The notes beneath the pieces were generated by a model. The model was not told where the DNA came from. It did no database searches and saw only the letters and a list, made by a program, of their open reading frames with translations. Source: Purshia tridentata (Eukaryota > Streptophyta > Magnoliopsida > Rosales > Rosaceae). From it: DNA of 51,320 nucleotides. The DNA is taken from positions 1 through 51,320 of the forward strand of contig QANT01001042.1 in assembly GCA_003254885.1 (NCBI GenBank). Reading direction: 5' to 3'. The position numbers and the translations under genes are program-made. Positions 38,568 to 50,213 of this stretch are shown here, in pieces. Within the stretch, counting starts at the first letter, position 1, and each line of letters begins with the position of its first letter.

Positions 38568-38993
38568 TTACTCTTCCCACAAGCAACTGTAACTTATTTC
38601 ATTGTTGGAGGTTCCACCTCCATTGTACAATTGTGGCCAGTCTCCTACATTACAGCCAAACTCGACCATTCCCACCATGTCATCTGCAAACCAAGCCTCT
38701 ATTTCATAAGATGGGTCATTCTCCACCATATCCATGTCTACCCAATTGGAGTTAGGGATGCAGATCTCATGCTGCTCCGATGAAACCAGCCCATCTGTCA
38801 TATTAATAGGCTCATCAATAGCCACTGGTGATTGCACCACGTACCCGGTTTTCTCATTCTTGTTCTCCTCCTCATTCTCCAATTCTTCAAGCAAGTCTCT
38901 AAGAAGGGCTCCATCAATTTCTGTGACTTCAAAATCTTCAACCTCATTGTTACCAAGAACATATTGCATGCTCTTCGATAAATCTAAGGCCAT
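38568..38993 (-). CDS. Small acidic plant protein of unknown function
   Basis: This 141-residue frame has strongly protein-like composition. It is rich in Asp/Glu, with a leucine-rich amphipathic stretch EIDGALLRDLLEELENEEE (about 26-44), a central Pro/Met/Asp region and a C-terminus ending YSCLWEE. I do not recognise a named domain. The design (a short acidic protein with an LLRDLLEEL helix and Trp-Met-Asp repeats) suggests a protein-interaction or transcription-regulatory role, which is speculation. The frame is open upstream to a Met eight codons earlier (39017), but a good acceptor (TTTGCAG, 39014-39020) overlaps that Met. I therefore prefer the start at 38993, just inside an exon whose 5' part is untranslated. 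An upstream leader exon was not located. Confidence 0.65.
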   Translation of the reverse strand: MALDLSKSMQYVLGNNEVEDFEVTEIDGALLRDLLEELENEEENKNEKTGYVVQSPVAIDEPINMTDGLVSSEQHEICIPNSNWVDMDMVENDPSYEIEAWFADDMVGMVEFGCNVGDWPQLYNGGGTSNNEISYSCLWEE

Positions 38994-39019
38994 ATGTGAA
39001 AGAAAATGAAGCTGCAAAG

Positions 39020-40002
39020 GTGCACAAAATGAACAACAATTTTAAAAGAAAGAAGAGGAGCTTCAAAGGACTTGGTGCAACATAGAATACAATATTATTG
39101 AGTTATATAGTGATGAGTTAGGCCTCATCAAGTAGGCACATCGATTTCCACGTCACGGGAATAGATTTATTGGCATCATGGGTCATCTTGAAAATTACAT
39201 GTACCTAATATTGCTAGAATTGGTGCAGACAATTATGGGGGCAAAGAAAGATTGAATAAAGCTAAATAACAAGAAGGATTGGGAAAGTTCTACCATTCGA
39301 CATCACATATGGCTCCTAAAGAGATATATAGTGCACAATGATCATATGATAGATTGATAGTTACGTGGAGGCTTACAACTCTAGTAATTATCATTTTACT
39401 CTCACAACTACAACAAGAGTTCAACTTAATTTCACCATTCCCTTCATTGAATCAGAAAAAATTAAAGCAATTACACTCTTATAATAGTTGGAAAAGACAA
39501 TCGTATAAAGACGGAAATTAAGTTCTCTCACTAATTAAGTTGATTAATTCTTATTTCAATATGTATATAGCCCATATTCATAATTTAAGAGAAACACGTT
39601 GTATTATCGGTCTATCTAACAAAAGAATATTATCCTAATTGGGTACCTTAAAAAAGGAAAAGAATAAGATTATTAGTGTGATATCGGTAGTTGGAGAAGG
39701 GTATAGTCATGTAGGGTTTTGCCAAATTCAGGTGAAACAACAAGTGTGCTTTTGGTCATATATACACCTCTCGCACATCTGCAGATGGAAAGCGCATTAG
39801 ATAGATAAGCAGCATGTGCAATGTATATTGGTCATTGTCATTGTCATTGTGTACGTAGTGCATGTGAATTTTATCATATTGCTTTTCGTCCTTTTTCAGT
39901 ATCATTTTAGACTTTTAATTATCACGAGAGTACGTGTACCTTTTGCTTCTAGATTGTATAAAGTTTCATATTTACCATTTTTTTTTTGTTTAACTTAATT
40001 TT
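39020..40002. other. Intergenic, upstream of the small acidic-protein gene
   Basis: AT-rich, with no gene. CCACGTCACG near 39149-39158 contains overlapping ACGT cores of the G-box/ABRE type and could be regulatory for the gene at 38568-38993. Confidence 0.4.
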
Positions 40003-40907
40003 GGTTAAATACATTTTTAGTCTCTGTGTTTTACTCCAAAAACATATTTGGTTTTCGTGGTTTCAAAATTCCGATTTTATTCTTTGGGTTTTACTTCAAA
40101 AACAAATTTGGTCATCGTGGTTTCAAAATTCTAGTTTTGGTCATTGGGTTTCTGTCCATTTCTAATTTTGATCCTTGGATTTTTGTCCATTTGCAATTTT
40201 CATCCTTAAATATTTATATATGTTATTTTGACCTTTTTTAAGTAGAATTTTTTTTAAAAAGAAATTATTCTTCCTACAAAAGAATTAGTAGGGGTAAATG
40301 GGTTGCTAAAAATAAAGAGAGGTGTGATTTTTTATTTAATTTTATTTAATTTTTCAATTCTAATTATTTTATTTTATTATTTTACTCTTAAAATATTAAG
40401 TTGTTTGATTTTAATCTTTTAATTAACAAAAAGCAATGTTGGATTTTGGAATGTTTAACTTTTCTCCTCATTCTCTCATTATATATACTAGTCTCTTGTT
40501 ACGCGTGTCAATTGACTTTTCTAAATATTTAATTAAAAATTTTAATAATTTATTTGTCTTAAAATAATAGTGGTGTGGAAGTGGGTTGCTAAAAATAAGG
40601 GTATAATACTATTTTTTTGTATTTTTTAATTTTAATTATTCTATTTTACATTTTTGTCTTTTACAAATAAATAATATTATGAATACCTATTTTTAAGGTG
40701 GGGTATTTTTGAAATTCATAAATTTAACCATTTTACTCTACTTTTGACTTTATATATATAGATAAATACAAGTAATTTGCAAAATACCACTGAAGGACCA
40801 AAATTGTTAATGAACAAAAACCCAAGGATCAAAATTGGAATTTTGAAACCACGAGGACCAAATTTGTTTTTCGTGTAAAATACAAGGACTAAAAATGTAA
40901 TTAACCC
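40003..40907. mobile_element. MULE-type non-autonomous element, 905 bp, with 9-bp target duplication
   Basis: The left end GGTTAAATACATTTTTAGTC and the complement of the right end (GGGTTAATTACATTTTTAGTC) form long inverted termini. They continue through repeated phrases of the type TTTGGTCxTCGTGGTTTC for more than 100 bases. CTTAATTTT flanks both sides exactly (39994-40002 and 40908-40916); a 9-bp duplication is the mark of Mutator-like elements. The left arm carries two to three internal repeats of the same phrase. The interior is AT-rich without a transposase. It must be mobilised in trans. Confidence 0.82.
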
Positions 40908-40916
40908 CTTAATTTT

Positions 40917-43351
40917 TTAACAACTCTTCTAAGGTTTTTGGTTACAGTAGAAAAAACCGAATTATGTATTTATCTATATATTTTCACCGCTTGAGCTAAT
41001 TACAAAAACTTGCACCTTTTTTTTTTGATAAACAAGATTATATAGATTTGAGAGAACAATGAATTTTGGTATTGATTACCCAATTAAGGACATCTGGGAA
41101 CCTTACTTTATGATACATATTTTTTATTTGAAGGAGATTTGCACTTAAGATCTTTTTTAACAAAACAGAGAGAAACAAACAACCGTACTAGTTCATATTT
41201 GATTTGTTAAGTTAATGAATTATTATCAAATTACAATCGTAATCAGATTATCGAAATAATAAACAAGTTATGGAAATTAGTACATGAAATGCCCATGCTT
41301 CTGTTTCATCATCCTTTAACTTTATGCTAATTTGATTATGGATGGGCATATGTACCATATCCATAAACCATGCCATTAATTACTTAATTAGGACCATAAC
41401 ATAATACATACACACTTTCAGTTTTAGCTCCTGTTGCCCACAATTTTTCTGGGGCTTTTAAGATTGGATATTGAAGCACGTGGAAAATGCTTCATGATTT
41501 GGATATCAATTGAAAATTAAAATGAAGTATTTATTCAGGAAATTAGGAAAATGTCTCCTTCTCAATACTGTTTGGCATATGTCAGATCATATATGATTTA
41601 AAACTATTAGGTGTATTAATCGACTAGTCCTTCTGCATTCAATAAATTAAGTGCTTTTCTGGGTTTTGAATTCTAATAAAAGCATAATATGTATATAGTT
41701 TTCCAAGTTGCAATGCAGCTAGGAAAGCTAATTAAGGTGCCAGAGGCCCGAGGGTTAGACAATTTTATATGCACATAACATAACTAATTATTTCATAAAT
41801 AGTCATGACATTAGGCTTAGCCTTCTACAAAGTCAGAAATTAACGCTAATGATTATTTAGTCTTCTTTTATCGGAATAAATTATGACTCATGAATCTAAA
41901 TATTATATACAACAGTTAATTCATATATAAAAGGAAACAAAAAGTGATAACTAATTAAGGATGGACATACTTTATACTGCTCATGGAAGTATAGACAGCA
42001 GTATAGTATTAGGTGTGGCCTCACTCTATTGAAAATAATAAGTGGGAATGGCAATTAGATGCTTCAAACTTAAGATCTTTTAAAATCAAATGTCTGATAT
42101 ATATCATGTCAGATAATCACTAATTAAACTTCAAAAGATTAAATTAACGATTTAAACTCGTGATAATATAAGGTTTAGCATTCCAGGACAGTGAAACTCC
42201 CAAATCACAGCCATATTCACAGTTACCTTTGAATTTAAATTCACAGACAGCAAACAATGAATTTAATTTCACATATATTGGGCTACATGTAGGCTGTAGC
42301 TCAGAAAGGGTCGAGTTCAGTCCAAAGTTTGAGAGGCCAGGCTTGGTTACAATCCAAGCCCATCAAGCCCAACTCTTTTTCTAAAGTGCCATATTTTTTA
42401 TATTAAAATATTGGTTTATTATTATTATTTTTGTTCAATTGGTCATTTTTAAAAGTCAAATCAATGTGCTACATCATCAGAAAAGACTTTTTTTATGGCA
42501 AAATTAACTGAAGTACTTTATTGACACGAATTCATAATTGAAATATCTTTGTGCAATTTTTTGAACGTAAGGTATGAAAATAAAAAAAGAAATATAAATG
42601 AGATATATAATTATAATTAATCTTTCATTTAATTTATAAAAATTCCTAGAATTTGTTTAAAATCCCAAAAAATCTGAAAAACGGCTAGTATAACATTTTC
42701 CCCATAAAATGGCCATTCCCACCCCACCCTTTTTTTTTTTTAACACATCCATCTATTTTTGGCATACTAAATTGTTGTAGAATATGTTTCTTTTCACAAA
42801 TGAGAAATCCGAAGTAGAAGAATTGATCCAATGACTCCAGTTATGACACTCAGCACACTGTACTATTCAGGCCAAAAATCATTCCAAACATTTATTCAGG
42901 CCACTGAGTCCCATACATTACTCTCGCACTCACTCTTAGCATTGTGGATGGCATGTACCAAACGGCCAATGCAGATGCCTCTTACAGATTAAGTTAGAAA
43001 ATAGCTAGTAAAACTTCAAATATGAATGCCAAAAAATGACGCTATTCATGGCCTCACTCATTATCTTCGATTACCAGGCCGGAAGGACGACAAAGCTCCA
43101 CCTATATACAACAAACAAATATACATATTCTACTTCAAGTAAATTAAACACCACGCGAACGTTATTGATGTGAATGCATGAAAACACGTCTGAAAGAAAA
43201 AGACATATCACTGTGGATCGAAGACTTTATCAAGTTGCAACCAAAGTTTCTCACCATCCAACTTCTTCTCACATACATTGCAGTTTGTGAGAAACTCTCC
43301 TGATATGAGTTTATATATAGTTTTCTACAGCTGTGTGATAAACAAAACAAT
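40917..43351. other. Intergenic, upstream of the TNL pseudogene
   Basis: AT-rich, with no sustained frame or recognisable repeat family. TATATATAG at 43312-43320 lies about 32-40 bp before the TNL ATG. Confidence 0.5.
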
Positions 43352-45939
43352 ATGGCTTTTATAACCAATCAAAGAGTCTCCTCCTCCCCTTCTTCTTCTT
43401 CTTCTTCTTCTCCTACTCATTCATGGACGTATGACGTGTTTTTGAGTTTTAGAGGTGAGGATACACGCACAAATTTTACAGATCATTTGTATAACGCTTT
43501 GATTAGAAAAGGGATTAAGACCTTCATTGATGATGAGCTACCAAGAGGTGAAGGAATATCACCCGCCCTTGTCAAAGCAATAGAAGAGTCAAGAATTTCA
43601 ATCATCGTTTTGTCTAAAAATTATGCAACCTCAAGGTGGTGCTTGAATGAACTCCTTCACATCCTTCAATGTACTAAAGAATCCAAGCAAAAAATGGTCC
43701 GGCCAGTTTTCTTCAATGTGGATCCCTCCCATGTACGACATCAAACAAAAGATAGTAGTTTTGGTCACGCATTTACTGATCATGAATGCAAATACAAAGA
43801 CAACATGGACATGGTGCTCAGATGGAGGATAGCTCTTACGGAAACAGCCAATTTGTCTGGATGGTGTTTCAAGGAGGGGGAGTATATCTCTAACCACTAC
43901 TAGTGCATATATAATTTATCTTTCCTTAATTTCAAGCCTTTCCCTTTTTTTTTTTTTTTGCATGTTGATCTAGTAAAATGTTTTCTCTATTTTCTTATAT
44001 ATATATTCTTGTTTAACAAATATAGAAATTAAAATGATGATTTAACTGGTGGGTATGAATCTAAATTTATCAACGACATTGTTGAGGAGATCTCAATCAA
44101 ATTACTAAGGCGCACATATTTGAATGTTCCCGAGTATCCCGTTGGTATAGAGTCTTGTGTACAAGACGTGAATAAACTTTTAGGTGTTGGAGGAAATGGT
44201 TGTTGCATGGTTGGGATATGGGGGACACCTGGAATAGGCAAGACTACCATTGCCAAGAGTGTTTATAATTCAATTGCCCATAAGTTTGAAGGTACTTGTT
44301 TTTTAGCAAATGTTAGAGAAAAGTCAATGCCATATGGAGGCCTAACCTAGCTACAAGAGACTCTTCTTTATGAGCTTCTTGGAGGCATAAACTTGGAAGT
44401 GGTCACAACTGATAAAGGCATCAGTATTATAAGGCAACGACTCAGCCATAAAAAAGTTCTCTTAATTCTTGACGACGTGAATGAATTGGAGCAGTTAAAC
44501 AACTTAGCTGGAGCTCCTGATTGGTTTGGTAAGGGTAGCAGAGTTATCATAACGACAAAAGATAGAGGTTTGCTAACACGTCATGGAATCGAGTTAATAT
44601 ACGAGGGATTGCGAACAATCTCTTGAACTTTTCAGTATGATTGCCTTTAAAAGAAAAAAACCTCTAGATGATTATTCGGAGCTTTCACAACGTGCAATAG
44701 CCTATGCTCAACATCTTCCATTAGCTCTTACACTTTTAGGTTCTCATCTGCGTAATGAAAGCATGGATCGTTGGCAAGCTACATTGGCGCCAGATTGTTA
44801 TGAAGCAGGTCCTTATCAAGATATTCAAAAGATACTCAGAATAAGTTATGATGCTTTGGCATATCGTGTTCAACAAGTTTTCCTTGACATCGCATGTTTC
44901 TTCAAGGGTCAAGATAAGGACTATGTGATCAAAGTACTAAAAAGTCATAACCTCAAGCTACATTGGCGCCAGATTGATATGTAGCAGGTTGTGGTTTCAT
45001 GATGATGTGCACCATGTTCTAAAGGAAAATACTGTAAGTTCAACATCTGTACGTTATGATATAGTAATTCTACACTTAGCATATTTTTATATCACATTCT
45101 AATATAATTTGCTAATACTACTGTTTTTTCATACTAGGGAACTACAAAAATTAGAGGCATGATGATAAAATTGCCTAAACAAGATGAAATACACTTAAGT
45201 GCAGATAATTTCTAAGGGATGAAAAATCTGGAATTTTTCATAAACTGTAATGCATGCCTTTCTGGAGACGTTGATTATCTCCCGAACAAGTTGAGGTTAA
45301 TTGATTGGGGTGGATGACAGTTACAATATTTTTCATCAAATTTTCCCCCAAAGGAACTTGTGCTCAAAATGCCTCGTAGTCGAATCACACAACTCGGAAA
45401 GGGATTTAAGGTAGTTTAAATTATTTCCAACAGTTATCACATTTTAAAAAGTTTCTCTGTAATTAATATTTTTTTAAAGAAGTTGATGACTTGATTATTT
45501 TCCTTTTGTTTTTGTCTCACAGAGGTTGAGAAATCTAACATCTCTAAATCTCAATGAGTGCGGATTCTTGAAGCAAATCCCTGACTTGTCGGGATCCCCA
45601 AACATAGAGTACTTGGATTTAAGGGATTGTACAAGTTTGGCTGAGGTTGATGATTCTGTTGGATTCCTTGATAAACTTATTAGCTTGGATTTGCAGGGAT
45701 GCTCTAACCTTACGATATTTCCAGCAAGAATTAGCTTGAAATAACTGAGAAGGTTTACTCTTACAGGTTGTATAAAGCTTGAGACTTTCCTAGAAGTGGA
45801 CAAGATGGAATCTCTATGGTCTTTAGACCTGGACGAAACCGGTATCAGAGATTTGCCTTCATCAATTGCATGTCTCAATGGGCTTCATATGTTTTCTGCA
45901 AATGAGTGTGAGAACCTTAAAAAAATATCATTGAGCAGA
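43352..45939 (+). pseudogene. Degenerate TIR-NBS-LRR (TNL) disease-resistance gene
   Basis: Exon 1 (43352 to about 43879) encodes an intact-looking TIR domain: YDVFLSFRGEDTR, the catalytic-site region SRWCLNELL, and FFNVDPSHVR. The next exon (from about 44050) encodes NB-ARC with P-loop GTPGIGKTT (44222-44248), kinase-2 LLILDDV and RNBS-B GSRVIITTKDR. Lesions: TAG at 44348-44350; a frame break near 44605; a deletion near 44955-44990 that removes the end of ARC2, including the MHD region; and a TAG brought in by a 35-bp duplicated segment there. Further stops are TAA 45213-45215, TGA 45315-45317 and TAA 45742-45744. Linker/LRR exons are 45139-45410 and 45523 onward, with leucine-rich repeats such as LTSLNLNECGFLKQIPDLSG. 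The LRR exon ends abruptly at 45939, next to an ambiguous base and an antisense copia element. Intact TNLs are intracellular immune receptors with TIR NADase activity. A truncated TIR-only product from exon 1 could still be made. Confidence 0.92.
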
Positions 45940-45956
45940 NATAACAGCTTCCAACA

Positions 45957-45971
45957 CTCCCCCTCAAGCTT
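45957..45971 (-). other. Polypurine tract of the copia element
   Basis: On the minus strand GAGGGGGAG lies directly before the TGTTGG start of the 3' LTR. It is the plus-strand DNA primer site and overlaps the pol stop codon. Confidence 0.8.
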
Positions 45972-48900
45972 GGACAGGAATAATGACAGAGCCAAGCTTG
46001 GACAAAAGCTGATGAAACTGAGCGGAAGGCATGCCTTTGGTGAGAACGTCAGCAAGTTGCTCACCACTTCTTACAAACTGAGGCTTGATAATGTTGGCCT
46101 GCACTTTTTCACGAACAAAATGGCAATCCACTTCAATATGCTTAGTCCTCTCATGAAAGACTGGATTTGATGCAATGTGAATGGCAGCTTGATTGTCACA
46201 AAGAAGCTTCATAGGAAGAGAGAAGCTGACACCCAAATCTTTTAGAAGATACTGAAGCCAAATTAATTCACTAGTAACAGAGGCCATCGCTCTGTATTCG
46301 GCTTCAGCGCTGGATCGGGCAACTACAATTTGTTTTTTGCTTTTCCAGGTTACTAAATTCCCTCCAACAAACGTGCAAAACCCAGTTGTGGACTTACGAT
46401 CAATCGGATTTCCTGCCCAGTCTGCATCACAATAACCGACAATCTGAGAATGTCCATGAGGAACCATTAAAATACCTTGACCAGGAGAACCCTTTAAGTA
46501 GCGTAGAACTCTTTTAACTGCCCTCCAATGGTTTGTTCGAGGAGCATGCATAAATTGGCTCACTTGGCTGACAGCAAAGGTGATGTCAGGACGAGTGATT
46601 GTGAGATAAATAAGTCTGCCTACCACTCTTTGATAGTTGCTTACATTTGTCAGAAGTTCTCCATCCAAGTCAAGTTTACCTTTGCTAGAGACTGGATTTG
46701 ACAAAGGCTTGACTTCAACCATACCAGTTTCCTTGAGAAGGTTCAAAACATATTTTCTTTGGTTAAGAAATAGCCCTTTGCTGGAGGAGGCGACTTCTAT
46801 GCCAAGGAAATATTTTAGAGTGCCCAAATCTTTGATGGAGAATCTTAGGGAGAGAAAGGACTTTAATTGAGCTACCTCAGATGCACTACTCCCTGTGATT
46901 ATAAGATCATCCACGTAAATTAGCACAACAACAATTCCTGAAGAACCTTTCTTGACAAAAAGTGATGAATCAGCACAGCTGCGTTTAAACCCTGTGCTTT
47001 CAAGGACAGAGCTGAGCTTAGCATACCAAGCTCTTGGGGATTGTTTCAGGCCATAAAGAGCTTTGTTAAGTTTACAAACCATACCCTTTTGATATTCATG
47101 ATTGTAACCAGGAGGAATTGTCATATACACCTCTTCCTCTAGCTCTCCATGCAAAAAAGCATTTTTTACATCCATTTGATACAATGGCCACTGCTGATTA
47201 ATGGCAACGGACAAGAGAACACGGACAGAATTCATCTTTGCGACAGGGGCGAAGGTCTCCTTGTAATCCACCCCGTAAGTTTGTGTAAAACCTTTAGCTA
47301 CAAGCCTTGCTTTATGGCGTTCAACAGTTCCATCACTATTAAATTTTGTTTTGTAGACCCAGCGACATCCAACTGGTCTCTTATCCTTTGGTATCTTAAC
47401 AACTGTCCATGTTTTATTGTCATCCAAAGCTTGAAGCTCTTCTTGCATCGCCTTTCTCCAAATAGAATGTTTAATAGCTTCAGAAAAGCTTGCTGGTTCT
47501 GTGTTTTGCGTGATGCTACTCACAAATGCTGTATGAGAAGGTGAGAAGGCAGCATAGGATACATACTTGTTAATAGGATACCTGGAAACTTGATAGGTGA
47601 CGAAATCTTTGAGCCTTGTGGATTGTTGTCTTGTTCTATTGGATCTTCGAAGGGCTTCAAGAGATGGACTTTCAGGTGCAGAAGCATTTTGAGTAGGAGC
47701 AACTTCTGAGTTGGTATGTATTGCTTCTATGTCACATGAAGCTGGTTGTGAAGGTACCAAATTGTCATCCACAAGTGGTAACGGAATTGAATCAAAGAAA
47801 TTCTCCCCCTGAAAAATATTCCCAAGTTGTTTTTCAAAGAAGGATTTTGTTTCATTAAACTTCACATCTCGAGAGATTATTATTTTTCTGGTTGCTGGGT
47901 TATAGCACTTATACCCCTTCTTTGTGGAAGAATATCCAAGAAATGCACACAAAGTAGCTCTTGGCTCCAGCTTATCCCTGTGATTAGCCTGAATGTGAAC
48001 AAAACATTGACAACCGAAGACACGAAGATGAGATAAATTCAGCTTGCGTCTTTTAATGATCTCAAGTGGAGATTTGAAGTTCAAAATTCTACTTGGTAGC
48101 CGGTTGATTAAATAAGTGGCTGCAAGCACTCCATGGGACCAAAAAGCCTTGGGAACATGCATTTGAAACATAACAGACCTTGTTTTCTCCAAAAGGTCCC
48201 GATTCTTCCTTTCTGCCACTCCATTTTGTTGGGGTGTGCCCACACAGCTTGTTTCATGAAGAATACCATGCTCAATTAAATACTCAGAGAAGGTATTTGA
48301 TAAGAACTCAGTACCATTGTCTGATCTTAGAACCTTGATATGTGAATTGAATTGTGTGACAATCATGCTGTGAAAATCTTTGAAGCAAGTAAAAGTTTCA
48401 CTCTTTGATTTTAACAGGTACAACCATGTAGCTCTTGAAAAATCATCCACAAAAATAACAAAATACCTAAAACCATCATAAGAATCTATAGGGGCAGGTC
48501 CCCATAAATCTGAATGAACTAGATCAAAAGGCTTCTCTGATTTAGAAAGAGAAGATACAAAGGGTAATCTAGTCTGCTTAGAATAATGACAAATATCACA
48601 ATTAAGAGAATTCGACTTGAGAGAGGGAAATAATGAATTTAACACATGGTCAGATGGATGTCCCAAGCGTTGGTGCCATAAACAGCTGGGTGAAACAGCA
48701 CTGGTGTGAAAAACCTTTGACTGGTACAATGGTTGATTGATCAGGTATAATCCATTAGAGTAAATTCCCTCACCAATCTTCTTCTTGGTCATTCGATCCT
48801 GGAAAATCACAGATTGTGAAGAGAAAATAGCATCACAGTTTAATGCATTTGTTAACTTTCCCACTGATAGTAACTGAAACGGAAAAGAGGGTACAAAGAG

Positions 48901-49232
48901 AGCCTCAGAATATATATTTGAACCAAAAAGATTAAGTTGTCCATGGCCTAGCACAGGAACTGAATGGCCATTTGCGACAGATACTGATTGCTTCTTATCA
49001 AGAGCTTGAAAATTAGTAAGGCAGTCCTTATTGTTGGTCATGTGATCTGTTGCTCCCGAATCCACAATCCAAATACCAGATGAACCATTATGAGATAAAG
49101 TGGAAAAGGCATGAAAAGTACCTGGAGCTGAGGCAGATGAAACATTAACAGCATGATTGTCCTTTTTTCCAAATTGTTGGAGTAATTGTTCAAGCTGACT
49201 GATTAACGCAGATGGGCTTGATGTGATTTTTT
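45964..49232 (-). CDS. Copia Pol: protease, integrase, reverse transcriptase, RNase H
   Basis: An uninterrupted frame of about 1,090 codons is open from the A7 run to TGA 45966-45964. In order: aspartic protease (DSGATDHM, near 49062), GAG-pre-integrase zinc region (HQRLGH ... CDICHYSK), integrase core (SDLWGPAP, DNGTEF, GTPQQNGVAERKN), RT (VYKTKFNSDGTVERHKARLV; the YVDDL catalytic motif) and RNase H (CDADWAG; SSAEAEYRAM; CDNQAA). All catalytic motifs look intact. There is no start codon of its own ahead of the protease region, so it needs a frameshift from gag. The stop overlaps the polypurine tract. Confidence 0.9.
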
Positions 49233-50144
49233 TGTGGAGTTGCTTTCATCTAAAGCATGGTTTGCTGCAAATTTTGATAAACCCTTGCTTTCTTTGTTGA
49301 ATTTTGGCTTTAAGTGTGGATGCAAAATCCAACACTTGTCCTTGGTGTGTCTGGTCTGTCCGCAATGGTTGCAAGTAGGTGGATTTCGCTTTCCTTTGAA
49401 GTTCTTGTTCTCTAGTCTTTGTTTTTCAGTCACAAAGGCTTTTGATTCTGATGGTTCAGACACCATTTTTCCATGAGAGTTCATTACTTTCTTCCTTACT
49501 TCTTCTCGCTGGATTGTAGTACAAACATTAGAAAAAGTTGGAAGTTCAACACTCATAAGTATGTGGCTGCGAAGATCTTCATACTCAGAATCAAGACTGG
49601 CTAGGATTTGGAAAATCTTGTCTTCTTCTGCTCGTTTGAGTAGTGTATTAGTATCTGTAGCATGTGGCCTGTAAAGTGCCAATTCATTCCACATGCTTTT
49701 TAGCTTTCCCAGATGCTCAACAAAAGATTTTCCATTTTGAGTAACATTTGCAATTTCTTGCTTTAACTGAAAGATGCGGGCTGCATTGTTCTGATGACCA
49801 TACATTTCTTTCACTGACTCCCATAGGTGAGAAGCTGAATCTGAATAGCTGAAAATCTCAGCAATCTGGGATTCCATTGAGTTAAGTATCCAGGACATGA
49901 CGAGTTGATCTTTACAGAGCCATTCTTCAAATTTTGGATCATCATTATCAGGTGCTGGAGTTTTTCCACTAATGAAACCAAGCTTAGACCTTCCTCCAAG
50001 AGCTAACGTAATTGCTCTAGACCAAGGGATATAATTAAGCCCATTCAGCAAAACCGAACACAGTCGTATATTAGGATTGGACTCAGATTCAGAGCCTCCT
50101 AAGGTGAATGTTGAAGCGGAAGATTTCCTTTGTTCTTCACCCAT
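49203..50144 (-). CDS. Copia Gag polyprotein (313 aa)
   Basis: The frame contains a UBN2/retrotran_gag type capsid region (LNYIPWSRAITLALG near 35-50; ILASLDSEYEDLR near 180-192). A CCHC zinc knuckle (CNHCGQTRHTKDKC, about 258-271) serves RNA packaging. The frame ends at TAA 17 codons after the poly-A run 49233-49227. Pol continues in the -1 frame from that run. The start ATG lies about 58 bases inside the primer-binding site, as usual. Confidence 0.9.
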   Translation of the reverse strand: MGEEQRKSSASTFTLGGSESESNPNIRLCSVLLNGLNYIPWSRAITLALGGRSKLGFISGKTPAPDNDDPKFEEWLCKDQLVMSWILNSMESQIAEIFSYSDSASHLWESVKEMYGHQNNAARIFQLKQEIANVTQNGKSFVEHLGKLKSMWNELALYRPHATDTNTLLKRAEEDKIFQILASLDSEYEDLRSHILMSVELPTFSNVCTTIQREEVRKKVMNSHGKMVSEPSESKAFVTEKQRLENKNFKGKRNPPTCNHCGQTRHTKDKCWILHPHLKPKFNKESKGLSKFAANHALDESNSTKKSHQAHLR

Positions 50145-50201
50145 TTAAATGGGAATTAAGAAGAAAAAAAAAAAAATTGCAGAAGCCTTAAGGAGCTTAA
50201 T

Positions 50202-50213
50202 GCTCTGATACCA
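50202..50213 (-). other. Primer-binding site (initiator tRNA-Met)
   Basis: TGGTATCAGAGC on the minus strand is the standard copia primer-binding site complementary to the 3' region of initiator tRNA-Met, where minus-strand DNA synthesis begins. Confidence 0.85.

Noticed and set aside
47149..47544. 131-codon plus-strand frame inside the copia element
   Set aside because: Antisense shadow of pol.
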